Origin: JBJFCE01 sp964437825
Lineage (GTDB): Bacteria > Bacillota > Clostridia > Lachnospirales > Lachnospiraceae
Assembly (NCBI GenBank): GCA_964437825.1
Contig: CAYTIH010000052.1
Coordinates: 1 to 15,325, forward strand
Direction of reading: 5' to 3'
Length of the DNA: 15,325 bases
Shown here one piece after another: positions 1-8,501 of this stretch. A program made the position numbers and the translations under genes. The notes below the pieces were generated by a model. It did no database searches, had not been told where the DNA came from, and saw only the letters and a program-made list of their open reading frames with translations. The stretch's first letter is position 1. Every line of letters starts with the position of its first letter.

Positions 1-415
1 GATACTCTTTTACGGAATCGTCCTCCTCTGTTGGGATATGGACTGCATGATAACCGCCGTAGGACAGGCATTGGGCGATCATACGGGCATCCCTGGCATC
101 TGTTTTAATCCTCACCCCCTGCTGTGTCAGCATGGTAGTTGGGGCAAGGATCACACATTTTACCCCTGCAGCCGTAAGCTGGTTATACAAGGAGTATCCC
201 AGACACCCGGCCTCATATCCGCATTGGATATCATATTCGTAGTTGAGTCCCAGTTTCAATTTCAGGTTCTCGATGAACATAAGGATATTTTTGTAGTCCG
301 GCGTAACCTTAATCGTTGCAAATACGCGGTCTTCCTCGCCGATCACCGGCTCCATTGCGCATAAAGTGTAATTTGTGCTATGGACATCCATCCCGATTTT
401 TAGTATTCTATACAT
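1..415 (-). CDS. IS110-family transposase (DEDD recombinase), N-terminal part, cut by the window edge
   Basis: Only the first 138 residues are in the window; the rest lies beyond position 1. The protein opens MYRILKIGMDVHST, the usual IS110 start with the first acidic catalytic residue (D10). E68 in GYEAG and D106 and D109 in KTDARDARM complete the DEDD tetrad of the RuvC-like catalytic domain. The C-terminal Tnp20 domain with the catalytic serine is expected outside the window. The start is the ATG at 415, with AAAGGAGG about 6 bases upstream. IS110 elements move as circles and are guided by a structured bridge RNA encoded in a non-coding end. The gene sits immediately downstream of the last transfer-type gene, so the insertion may have interrupted or bounded the element there. 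Family call is firm; subgroup (IS110 or IS1111) cannot be decided from this part. Confidence 0.9.
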   Translation of the reverse strand, partial: MYRILKIGMDVHSTNYTLCAMEPVIGEEDRVFATIKVTPDYKNILMFIENLKLKLGLNYEYDIQCGYEAGCLGYSLYNQLTAAGVKCVILAPTTMLTQQGVRIKTDARDARMIAQCLSYGGYHAVHIPTEEDDSVKEY

Positions 416-450
416 AGTGGCCTCCTTTTGTATGCGGTAATCCCCGCCCT

Positions 451-471
451 CATGTTGTTTTGCATCAACAT
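451..471. repeat. Inverted repeat in the transposase leader
   Basis: CATGTTG at 451-457 and CAACATG at 465-471 form a perfect 7-bp inverted repeat with a 7-base loop, just downstream of the -10 box and so at the start of the predicted transcript. Together with the rest of 416-532 this is the only non-coding stretch beside the transposase. It may be part of the IS end or a leader structure; the exact IS boundary cannot be located because the other end is not in the window. Confidence 0.4.
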
Positions 472-473
472 GA

Positions 474-502
474 ATTATACGGGTAAATCCACGTTGGTGC
501 AA
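474..502 (-). promoter_or_regulatory. Promoter of the IS110-family transposase
   Basis: Reading the minus strand there is TTGCAC at 502-497, a 17-base spacer, and a perfect TATAAT at 479-474. The transposase ATG is about 60 bases downstream. The -35 matches only TTG of the consensus, but spacing and -10 are ideal. It could drive the transposase and any RNA made from the IS end. Confidence 0.55.
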
Positions 503-532
503 ATGTGAGGTCACTTCATATTATCTAATTGG

Positions 533-1633
533 CTACTCCAGGTTATCATCGTCTCCTTCTGCTAAATCATCCTCTGTAAAATTATGATCTTCATCACCTC
601 CCCCGTTTCCGGCATAGAAATCTATACCATCCGGATCCGCATCATAATACGCTTCTTCCTGATTGATATCTTTATAAAATTCATCATCAGACATGGGCAT
701 GTCAATTTCGTCTTCTGCATCCGAATCCTCTGCCCTAAATTCATCCAGATCCATTGCGTTGTCAATCTCATCCATGGAAGCATCCTTCTTTTTCTTATAT
801 ACTTTTAAGTAATAATACACTCCTCCTACAATAGCAGCTAACACCACCACTATGATTGTGTTTTTATTTCCCGAAATAGATTTTTTTGTTTTACCATCCT
901 CACCCTCAGTCAAATCCTCAATTGTTTCATCAGAACCCGTAAGGGCGGATAAAAGATTGCCGGAAGAGGAAGACTCACTTTTCTTGCCAGATCCCATTCC
1001 AATCGTGTATCCGTTGTCTTCTGCCAGAGCCTGTAATTCATCCACTGTGACTGTATTAAGCAGGTATACATTATCATCACCTCTGCTTTGATCTATAACC
1101 AGATAAAATACCTCTCCTTCTTTTGTTGTGACAGTGTAAAATACCTTTTCTGATTCGACTGATCCATCTGTTGGGACCTTGTCATAAAGGGTTCCGGTTC
1201 CGTCTTCTGCTGCTTCAGATGAATCACCTGATATAGCATCCGTATATCTGCCATTACTTAAATTCACATCAATATTGATATTTCTGGTATCCTCTGCATC
1301 TACTGAATAGCTATAATCATCCTGTATCTCATATGTTGTGTTGCTACCTGTAGATGGCTGGTATGTTTGTGATACTATATTACCAGCTATATCTTTTACA
1401 TAAATCGTGTGTGCAGTACCTGCTTCAACAACAAACACATTTGATGAGCCAAACGCATCCGGATCATCAGAATCAAGAGCATATTCAAGCCCCTCGTTAT
1501 TGTCCGATGCGTCAATGGATATGGTGATATATTCCTTTTCTCTATCTCCTCCATCAGAAGCTTGGGAAACAAATGTATTTACAGAAAAACAAGCTACACA
1601 GGTAAATAATAATAACCATGAAAAATTTTTCAT
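533..1633 (-). CDS. Exported CD1107/DUF4366-like mobile-element protein with Ig-like N-terminal region
   Basis: This 366-residue protein begins at the ATG at 1633, which overlaps the upstream stop by four bases (ATGA) and has GGAGG 8 bases ahead; a longer open frame to 1669 is not needed. Residues 1-25 are a signal peptide (MKNFSWLLLFTCVACFSV then SQA). Residues 34-98 look like a small Ig-like domain ending VKDIAGNIVSQ. Residues about 155-215 (YDKVPTDGS, KEGEVFYLVIDQ, NVYLLNTVTVDELQAL) match the core of DUF4366, found in Clostridia conjugative elements. A transmembrane helix at 258-277 is followed by a KKKKD stop-transfer signal and a very acidic cytoplasmic tail of about 85 residues. Its job is unknown; position and topology suggest a surface accessory to the transfer machine. 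Confidence 0.8.
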   Translation of the reverse strand: MKNFSWLLLFTCVACFSVNTFVSQASDGGDREKEYITISIDASDNNEGLEYALDSDDPDAFGSSNVFVVEAGTAHTIYVKDIAGNIVSQTYQPSTGSNTTYEIQDDYSYSVDAEDTRNINIDVNLSNGRYTDAISGDSSEAAEDGTGTLYDKVPTDGSVESEKVFYTVTTKEGEVFYLVIDQSRGDDNVYLLNTVTVDELQALAEDNGYTIGMGSGKKSESSSSGNLLSALTGSDETIEDLTEGEDGKTKKSISGNKNTIIVVVLAAIVGGVYYYLKVYKKKKDASMDEIDNAMDLDEFRAEDSDAEDEIDMPMSDDEFYKDINQEEAYYDADPDGIDFYAGNGGGDEDHNFTEDDLAEGDDDNLE

Positions 1634-3102
1634 TCTCGAACCTCCTGAATGCCTATAATTATAGGACATTGATTATCTATTTCTGTAACAAAAATATTGG
1701 TTTCTGATATATTTCCTGCCCGATCCATTACCCGGACTTTCCAGGTTCCGTTCTCGGATATGTTATATTCATTCCGATCAATAAATCCACTGTCCTCACC
1801 TGTTTCAGCACAGCTGAATGAATAAGTAAGCGAAAGCGCATCCGATGCATCCACCTTAATGGTATTAGCTGACTGCCAGCCTTCTTTTTCTAGGCTAACC
1901 GATAAAATTACCGGTTTTTTATTGTCAATCACAATGATATCCTTTTCGTATGTAGCAACATTCCCATATTGATCACGGCAATAAATAATCCAGGCTCCAT
2001 TATTATTCATTTCTTTGGTAAAATGATAATTGGTAATCCAGTCCTTTTCCTTCGGTTCCTTCCCAAAGGGGAGAATTGCATACTGAAGTAATGGATAAGG
2101 TGTCATATCATCCTCTGCAGTAATTGTCACTGTCACCGCAACAGGCTCGTCCACTGTGCTGACTTCATAATCACTAAAATCCACCTGTGATATCACGGGC
2201 GGATTTTGATCGATTCCAGTATATTTAGCTGTAAATTCAGTCTTCTTTTTCTCCAAATCGTTTCGATATCGGAGCCTTACTTCCTGCTCTCCAAGATTAA
2301 TAAATGCATAGTCATTTTCTGAAACAGTCATGGTAACTGTTTCTGTCAGATTACCCATTATAGAAACACTCTCATCTTCTGCTTGTTCTGTTATATTAAG
2401 GAAATGCAATCCGGATAATCCTGTGATAGTTTCATTTGAGCCATCTTCATATTCGACATTGACCGGTATGGATAAAATGTTTACATACTGTTCTGCATTC
2501 AAGAATGCATCCTCTGCAGATACATTCCGGACAGTTTTATCAAGAACATATAGAAAAGCACTTTCTATGATATCCTCCCTGGTATCATCAAAAAAAATAT
2601 GACACCTTATCATGATTCCGTTATTTTCATCAGATGCCTTCATGTAGATATATGATACCTGACGGTAAAGTTCATCATATTCTATTTGTGCATCTTCGAT
2701 TACACACCAATCCCTCTTACCCATATCATAATATTCCCATCTGTAAGCTGCCGCATCTTCATAAAAGCACTTAAAAATAACCGTCGTCCCATGCTCTGCA
2801 TACATATCACAAAGTGATATTGTATCTTGGGATAACGCAGCTTGGATATCTGGGATTTCTTGGACGTCCTCCGCGCTTTCTGAAATGTTATCACCAATAT
2901 TCTCAGATACATCAGGCTCCATAGCCGTTTCCATATTTTCATTTGAGATCTGCTCTTGCTCTACCACTTCTGTCTGATCATCTTCTATCATTTTTTCTTT
3001 TAGCAATGGATGCAACCTCTGCAACCATATCAAGACAATGCATACAATCAAAAAAGTTAAACCTAATAATGAATTTATTATGATTTTTTTTCTCCTAATC
3101 AA
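1630..3102 (-). CDS. Membrane-anchored surface protein with several Ig-like domains
   Basis: About 490 residues. A GTG at 3111 lies within two bases of the AAAGGAGG site, too close to use; the TTG at 3102 is 10 bases away and is the preferred start. Residues 8-27 form a single hydrophobic helix after a basic RRKK stretch, so it is a signal anchor with the rest outside. An acidic linker (about 35-90) is followed by a first Ig-like region (YRWEYYDM, then MKASDENNGIMIRCHIF), a middle region, and two repeats of the type found in bacterial Ig-like surface proteins: CRDQYGNVATYEKDIIVIDN followed by KKPVI, and RVMDRAGNISETNIFVTEID ending near CPIIIGI. The 3' end overlaps the next gene by four bases, so the two exported proteins are probably made together. 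Adhesin or mating-pair contact is an inference; no known adhesin motif or LPXTG is seen. Confidence 0.7.
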   Translation of the reverse strand: MIRRKKIIINSLLGLTFLIVCIVLIWLQRLHPLLKEKMIEDDQTEVVEQEQISNENMETAMEPDVSENIGDNISESAEDVQEIPDIQAALSQDTISLCDMYAEHGTTVIFKCFYEDAAAYRWEYYDMGKRDWCVIEDAQIEYDELYRQVSYIYMKASDENNGIMIRCHIFFDDTREDIIESAFLYVLDKTVRNVSAEDAFLNAEQYVNILSIPVNVEYEDGSNETITGLSGLHFLNITEQAEDESVSIMGNLTETVTMTVSENDYAFINLGEQEVRLRYRNDLEKKKTEFTAKYTGIDQNPPVISQVDFSDYEVSTVDEPVAVTVTITAEDDMTPYPLLQYAILPFGKEPKEKDWITNYHFTKEMNNNGAWIIYCRDQYGNVATYEKDIIVIDNKKPVILSVSLEKEGWQSANTIKVDASDALSLTYSFSCAETGEDSGFIDRNEYNISENGTWKVRVMDRAGNISETNIFVTEIDNQCPIIIGIQEVRE

Positions 3103-3132
3103 GGAAATCACCCCTCCTTTAATTTTCCGCTG

Positions 3133-3405
3133 CTATTTATCCGTTATATTTGCTGCCTGATTGCCTGCGGCATCCGACAAAATGATATCAGCAGCAGCAA
3201 GAACATTGACCTTACCGGATGAGAGCAGCGACATAAGCCTGTCATACTCCTGTCCTGTTAAATTTAGAGCATTCAGCTTCTTCTGCGCTGTATCACAGCG
3301 GTATATCTCTATCTGCCGCTTTAAATCTGCTGCTTTCTTACGATGGTTTTCTGCCAGTTCAAGCTCTTTTTTCTGTAGCTCGATAAGTTGTTCTAATGAT
3401 TTCAT
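3133..3405 (-). CDS. DUF4315-like small coiled-coil protein
   Basis: This 90-residue protein starts at an ATG with GGAGG 7 bases upstream. Residues 1-50 are a highly charged helix (QKKELELAENHRKKAADLKR) likely to form a coiled coil, followed by a short LNLTGQEYDRLMSLL segment. That layout (charged helix, then a helix ending in a hydrophobic LTxxEYxxLxxLL pattern) is typical of DUF4315 proteins, which sit beside the cell-wall hydrolase and CD1107-type genes in Tn1549-like elements. No signal peptide or membrane helix, so cytosolic. Function is not known. It is 20 bases after the M23 gene, in the same operon. Confidence 0.6.
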   Translation of the reverse strand: MKSLEQLIELQKKELELAENHRKKAADLKRQIEIYRCDTAQKKLNALNLTGQEYDRLMSLLSSGKVNVLAAADIILSDAAGNQAANITDK

Positions 3406-3425
3406 AATATTCCTCCTCGTATTAA

Positions 3426-5525
3426 TTATTCATCACTGCTTGCCGCAGTAGATGGAATGAACAATATTGGATTATAATATACTCCCTCCGAATCTTGGAC
3501 CCCAAGATGCAGATGGGGTCCAGTTGATTTTCCGGTATTTCCGGACAGTCCTATAAACTGTCCCGCTTCTACTTTCTGATTCACGCCAACGCTGTAGGAT
3601 TTCATATGCATATAAATAACCTTATATCCATCATCATCAGTGATGGTTACCATATATCCTGTACTGTCTGAATATGTAGCTGTTGTAACAGTACCTTTTA
3701 CTGCAGAATATAATTGTGTTCCCTCCGGAACTGCAATATCTACTCCGTTATGCTGTTTTACTACACCATCAATCGGATGAAATCGCGCACCGAAATTGGA
3801 TGAGATTTTGTCTGTCCAATCTTCTTTCATTACAGGGTTAAATATCTGCTGTCCTCCACCGGATAACATAATTCCAGTAAATGTAAAGGTATCATCATAA
3901 GATAAACGTTCTCCAATGATCTCATTCAGATCTTTTTTGGTAAGGGTTACATAGCAGATTTTAACTTTTTTGGTGACAGTTCTCATATTTCCTGTTTCGG
4001 GATCCACTTCTTGCACTTCCCGGTTTTCCAGCTTTATTTTTGCAGTAAGCGTATACATCTCATTAAATATGTCATCCATCTCGGCTTTCACATCATCAAT
4101 TGTAAATGTTCCATATTTTGTAGAAAGATATGCCATGAGATTATTGGCAGAAAAGCCAAAACCAGCAAGATCGTAAACGTATTCATAAATATCAGGACCA
4201 TATTCATCATTCAGCTCTGCTTCTAATTCATCTCTGTTAAGATTCAGGTAAGCATCCAAATCTACTTCCTTATCATTGAGATATGCCATGGCTTCTGTCA
4301 GAGTCGAATAGTCATTCATGCTTATGGTGTTAACTGCCGTTTCAGAGCCTCCGTAGGTAACTGCCATAATAATCAAAAACATAACCAGAAACAAACCTGT
4401 CAAAAATACAAAAAGGCCGGTACCTGCAAGCGCAACCTTCATAACACGCTTTCTGGCCATTCTTTCATATTTTCGTTTTTTTATGCCGGTGACTATATTC
4501 TGCCATGTTCTTCTAGCAAAATTACCCTGCTCTACCTTCTGATATTGAACCATGGCTTTCTTCAATTTCTTTTTTTGTTCCCTTGATTGCTGCTCCCGGA
4601 TTTTCTTCTTAAACTCTTCCTTGTCTTTCCGATTCTGAAGACGATTTCGGTCACTTAAAAGAATCTGCTCTTTCATCTGTGCAAGATCACGACGATAATA
4701 AACACTGTTATACTGTTTCAGATTTTTCATGTTATGTCTGGCAAACATGACAGAACCACGCGCAAGCCTGCCCGTCCTGCGCTTTATATTCCTGATATTT
4801 TCATCATCGGAAATATTATCATCACGCCATAGTGAAGATACTTTTCGAAATAACAGACGTCCTGTTTGTTCCCTGACAACACGCTTTCTTGTCTTTTTGT
4901 TCAGCAGATCCTCATAATCCCTTTGGGTTGCTTTTCTTGTGCTTATTCCATAATAATGCTGTAAACATCCATATCTCCGGCTTTCAAAATCAGAATGTGC
5001 TACCAACCTTTTACTTCCCGATAATCGCTTTCCACTAAGATATTCCTGCCGGATTCTGCTTCGTCCTCCATAATAGCGTTCAGTCTTTTGCACCACATCA
5101 TCTGCGGCTGCATCATATTTTTCAATCTTTTCCCTGTTTTGGGCTATTCTATAATCTGTGCGGTAGATTTTACTGTCAGTTGTGTATCTGGTATAGGGGC
5201 TTTCTGCCTGTGCCTGTCCAATCGTCAATTGACCAGACGACCCTCCAGGGAACTCTGCTTCAATGAATTTACTTTGATCAAAATTCTGCTTATCCTGTGC
5301 ACTTTCCTGCTCAGAAGCAGCTGATGACATATTTTCATTTCTTTGAACATAATCATTGAATGCCTGTTCTGTATAGTTGTCCCTTTGTTCATTGTATCCG
5401 GAGTCTGTGTGCTGAAACCTCTGCTTATGGCTTGTTTCATTCATAGCCGTATCAGCTGTACCGCCACGGAACTGTGTGTTTGTGTTCTCATGGTTTAATT
5501 CATAATTTCCGCTGCTGTCAGCCAT
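3426..5525 (-). CDS. Membrane-anchored M23-family peptidase of the conjugation machine (VirB1-type role)
   Basis: The 699 residues divide into a disordered, Q/N/S-rich segment (1-120), a strongly basic helical part (about 120-360, rich in K and R with long RxxxK runs), one membrane helix (363-390), a linker region (400-550) and a C-terminal M23 metallopeptidase domain (575-690). The zinc and catalytic residues are all present: H592 and D596 in HNGVD, H640 in YMHMKS, and H671/H673 in GPHLHLG; SSNFGARFHP at 576-584 is the usual entry into this fold. Conjugative elements use such an enzyme to open peptidoglycan for the channel. Many relatives carry lysozyme plus NlpC/P60 domains instead; here M23 is the only hydrolase. 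The ATG is 2 bases after the VirB4 stop, indicating translational coupling. The 360-residue cytoplasmic part is unusually long and unassigned. Confidence 0.87.
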   Translation of the reverse strand: MADSSGNYELNHENTNTQFRGGTADTAMNETSHKQRFQHTDSGYNEQRDNYTEQAFNDYVQRNENMSSAASEQESAQDKQNFDQSKFIEAEFPGGSSGQLTIGQAQAESPYTRYTTDSKIYRTDYRIAQNREKIEKYDAAADDVVQKTERYYGGRSRIRQEYLSGKRLSGSKRLVAHSDFESRRYGCLQHYYGISTRKATQRDYEDLLNKKTRKRVVREQTGRLLFRKVSSLWRDDNISDDENIRNIKRRTGRLARGSVMFARHNMKNLKQYNSVYYRRDLAQMKEQILLSDRNRLQNRKDKEEFKKKIREQQSREQKKKLKKAMVQYQKVEQGNFARRTWQNIVTGIKKRKYERMARKRVMKVALAGTGLFVFLTGLFLVMFLIIMAVTYGGSETAVNTISMNDYSTLTEAMAYLNDKEVDLDAYLNLNRDELEAELNDEYGPDIYEYVYDLAGFGFSANNLMAYLSTKYGTFTIDDVKAEMDDIFNEMYTLTAKIKLENREVQEVDPETGNMRTVTKKVKICYVTLTKKDLNEIIGERLSYDDTFTFTGIMLSGGGQQIFNPVMKEDWTDKISSNFGARFHPIDGVVKQHNGVDIAVPEGTQLYSAVKGTVTTATYSDSTGYMVTITDDDGYKVIYMHMKSYSVGVNQKVEAGQFIGLSGNTGKSTGPHLHLGVQDSEGVYYNPILFIPSTAASSDE

Positions 5526-5527
5526 TC

Positions 5528-8455
5528 TTATACCCTCTCTTTTGATCCCTTGGCTTTATTCTTATGTGTTCCAGCTGCTGTCAGCATCTCATCAGGTCTT
5601 GTTGTCATTACTTTATAGCACATGGTATTCTTCGGGAAATCATCCTCAAACGGTACTTTAGATGACTCAACCCATAAAAGTCCTTTTCCCGGTTCTCCAC
5701 TTTTTATATAATTTTCTTCCTCTTCAGACAGATCCAAATGCTCTGCGAGCAGCTTTGCATCATCTCCTGACTGATTTAGCATGGCAATGAAATTAGTGGT
5801 GTCCAGTATATTCTGAATTTCAGGTGATCGGAACAAGTCTTTGATATTCTGCGTCAGTCCAGTAGGGATTCCACCCCATTTTCTAAATCGCTTCCATATT
5901 TCCACCGAATAAGCTGCTGTTGTAGGACTCCTGAGAAGCAGATGAAACTCATCAATATCTACCCAAGTTGATTTCTTCTTTTCCCGGTTTTCTGCAACAC
6001 GGCTCCAAATAAGATCCTGCACGATCAGCATCGTAAGATCACGCTGGTTGCTGTCCATCTCCTTTAAATCAAAGCATACAAGTCTTGCATTAATATCTAC
6101 ATTGGAACGATGGTTAAAATAAGACAGAGTCCCTGTAGTATATCTTGATAATGCAATGGATAAATCTCTTCCGATAATACCCTTTTCTCCTTCCAGGCTC
6201 CGAAGCTCATTATACAGATCCTCAATGATCGGCATTTTCTCCGGAACCGGATCACGTGAAAAACGGTAGTAAACATTCTTACAGGCTTCATCAATGACTG
6301 CCAGTTCCTTTTTTCCAAGAACTGCATTATTACCAAGAATCAATTCGCACATCGATGTGATGAAATTACATTTTGCTGCGATCGGATCATAATCATTGTC
6401 CTCTTCATTTCGGGCATTCAGATTAATTTCCATAGGATTGATATAAACATCCGAACTCAGGGAGATACGCACCACCTGTCCCTGTAGCATCCGGACAAGA
6501 TACTTATATTCGCCCTCCGGATCGATGATCAGTCTGTCATCATCTGTTTTTAGGAACATATCAAGTATTTCACGTTTTACAAAAAATGTTTTACCAAAAC
6601 CGGGCATACCAAAGATTAGTGCATTTGGATTGACCAGTTTTTTCCGGTCAACCATAATGACATTATTAGACAAGCTGTTCATTCCATAGTACTGCCCGCT
6701 ACTGTTATACAGCTCCTTTGTTGTAAATGGGATAAAGATTGCCATATCCGTTGTCGTAAAGATACGATTCACGCATATCTCGTTGTTACCGAGAGGCAAG
6801 GCACTCATATAGCCCTGCTCCTGTCGATAATCCAGTCTTTCCAATCTGCATTGATAGCTGGATAAAACACCATTTAATTCAAAGATATTATTTTCAAGCT
6901 CTGCTCTGGTCGGTGCAGTTTGGACAATGGTTATGGTTATATTAAATAACTGCTCGTCTTTACGCTGCAGATCTTGATAGAGTTTGTCCCCTGCAGCTTT
7001 ATAGGATTGTAATTCCGGGGGAAGCAGATCCATGTCATAACCGCTTTTTACTGCATCCTTCTGGTCTTTCATGATCATTCCTTGTATGTCTGTCAGATTG
7101 CTTGTAGCAAGCTGCAGTGCTTTTTTACGATCAAGAGAATCGGCATGTATTGATATCCATACATTACTGTCAACATTAAGCAGATCCGCTATGATACGAT
7201 CCTCCATATCAGAGGCAAATACTTTAACAACATTTACAGCTCCTACCCTGTCCCCAACACGGAAATACTTTGTAGCATTTAGATTGGGTCCATACTTAAA
7301 CGAGAAACTCGATGGAGCAATAAAATCCTTACTTGATAGTCCGGTATTTACAGGCATGTCAAAATTCCAGAGCAATTTGTCTTTGGTTGCCGGATGAAAA
7401 ATTCGGAATAAAAGCTCCAAACGTTCATATCCAAGCAGTACCCGGTTCCTGCAGTTGAGTCTCCTTAAAAAACGCTCTATCTGCTTGCTGATTTTGGTCA
7501 GCTTTAGCTTCGCGCTCTTATAATCTGTCGCATTTATTCCAAAGGTTAAATACCTCTCTTTTCGCAGGTTGTTCGTACCTTTGGAAAGCTGACTTAAAAG
7601 CATGCCAGAGTATTCTTTTCTGACGCGGTTAAACTTATCTTCATGTTCGAGTATTGCAAAATCTTTTGCATATTCCTCTTTGTTCAGTTCCATATTTCCA
7701 TAATTGAATTGGAAATGGACATCCGGATCAAAATAATTAAGCAAATTACACCATCGCTCAAAAAGAATATTCTTCGGATCATTATCAAGCAGCTGGTATG
7801 TTATGTCCTCAAAAGCAATCGTCATGGTATAGTATCCGTCTGCTGATTCAAAAATGCCGTCTTCATAAGGCTTTTTATATGGTATCGTATCTTGTGCTGA
7901 TTCCGGTAGCTCTCCCTTGATCTTTGCTTTTGCAACCGCTTTTTCTAACTCTTTTTTTACTTTTGGGTCAATATGTCCCTTTAAAGGAATTCGAATCTTA
8001 CGTTTATGCTTTCCTCTCCCAAGGGCAACCTCGGATGATGCTCCTTCAGCTTTTAGCTTTTGGATTTCATCCCTGCTTTTTCCTTTAAACACAATTCTTT
8101 CTACCTCCTTTTCCAGATCTATCTGTCGATTCATGATCTCATACAAGTTGTCGGTCATATAGGGGCGCTCTGAGTTGCGTAAAAAATGGGCTTCGTAAAA
8201 ATACTTTGCCCATTTTTCAACACCAAGATTATCTTTTTTAAATAAAATGCAAAATGCAAAGGGAGCTGCTGACACGCAGAGAGCAGTAGCAGACAGCGTC
8301 ACGTCCATCCCCAGCTTAACTTTGAAAAGAAAAAAGACCGGAACACCAATAGCCAGAGAAACCAGACCGGCAATGAGCTGTCTTTTCGTAAACCCTAGCC
8401 CTGGAAGGGTCTTCTTGACCTGTGAAAAGTCTTTTGTCATATTTATATATGCCAT
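5528..8455 (-). CDS. PrgI/VirB3-like domain fused to VirB4-type conjugation ATPase
   Basis: The 975-residue product powers the type IV secretion channel at the inner face of the membrane. Residues 1-115 (MAYINMTKDFSQVKKTLPGL, two membrane helices at about 25-45 and 52-73, then NSERPYMTDNLYEI) are a complete PrgI-like, VirB3-related protein. A charged linker (115-185) leads to the VirB4 body starting DTIPYKKPYEDGIF. Walker A is GMPGFGKT at 616-623; Walker B is WVDIDEFHLLL at 831-841 with D835-E836. In most related elements the PrgI protein is a separate gene of about 120 residues followed by a VirB4 of about 800; here they are continuous in one frame with no stop. The ATG at 8455 has AGAGAGG 7 bases upstream. 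It follows the VirB6-like gene by 44 bases that hold a perfect palindrome. Confidence 0.92.
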   Translation of the reverse strand: MAYINMTKDFSQVKKTLPGLGFTKRQLIAGLVSLAIGVPVFFLFKVKLGMDVTLSATALCVSAAPFAFCILFKKDNLGVEKWAKYFYEAHFLRNSERPYMTDNLYEIMNRQIDLEKEVERIVFKGKSRDEIQKLKAEGASSEVALGRGKHKRKIRIPLKGHIDPKVKKELEKAVAKAKIKGELPESAQDTIPYKKPYEDGIFESADGYYTMTIAFEDITYQLLDNDPKNILFERWCNLLNYFDPDVHFQFNYGNMELNKEEYAKDFAILEHEDKFNRVRKEYSGMLLSQLSKGTNNLRKERYLTFGINATDYKSAKLKLTKISKQIERFLRRLNCRNRVLLGYERLELLFRIFHPATKDKLLWNFDMPVNTGLSSKDFIAPSSFSFKYGPNLNATKYFRVGDRVGAVNVVKVFASDMEDRIIADLLNVDSNVWISIHADSLDRKKALQLATSNLTDIQGMIMKDQKDAVKSGYDMDLLPPELQSYKAAGDKLYQDLQRKDEQLFNITITIVQTAPTRAELENNIFELNGVLSSYQCRLERLDYRQEQGYMSALPLGNNEICVNRIFTTTDMAIFIPFTTKELYNSSGQYYGMNSLSNNVIMVDRKKLVNPNALIFGMPGFGKTFFVKREILDMFLKTDDDRLIIDPEGEYKYLVRMLQGQVVRISLSSDVYINPMEINLNARNEEDNDYDPIAAKCNFITSMCELILGNNAVLGKKELAVIDEACKNVYYRFSRDPVPEKMPIIEDLYNELRSLEGEKGIIGRDLSIALSRYTTGTLSYFNHRSNVDINARLVCFDLKEMDSNQRDLTMLIVQDLIWSRVAENREKKKSTWVDIDEFHLLLRSPTTAAYSVEIWKRFRKWGGIPTGLTQNIKDLFRSPEIQNILDTTNFIAMLNQSGDDAKLLAEHLDLSEEEENYIKSGEPGKGLLWVESSKVPFEDDFPKNTMCYKVMTTRPDEMLTAAGTHKNKAKGSKERV

Positions 8456-8477
8456 TGTGATACCTCTCTTTTACCTG

Positions 8478-8501
8478 AAAATATGCGACGTCGCATATTT
8501 T
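8478..8501. repeat. Palindrome copy 1 (core TGCGACGTCGCA), at the stop codon of the VirB6-like gene
   Basis: A perfect 24-bp palindrome: AAAATA, then TGCGACGTCGCA, then TATTTT. It contains the first two of the three stop-codon bases of the VirB6-like gene and ends 22 bases before the VirB4 start. As RNA it could fold into a 10-bp stem with an ACGU loop and a U-run after it. It matches two other copies in the window, at 9790-9815 and 12482-12497. Dimeric regulator site, mRNA-processing hairpin or weak terminator are all possible. Confidence 0.75.

Noticed and set aside
38..364. 108-codon open frame on the plus strand
   Set aside because: It is antisense to the IS110 transposase, whose DEDD motifs are clear on the other strand.
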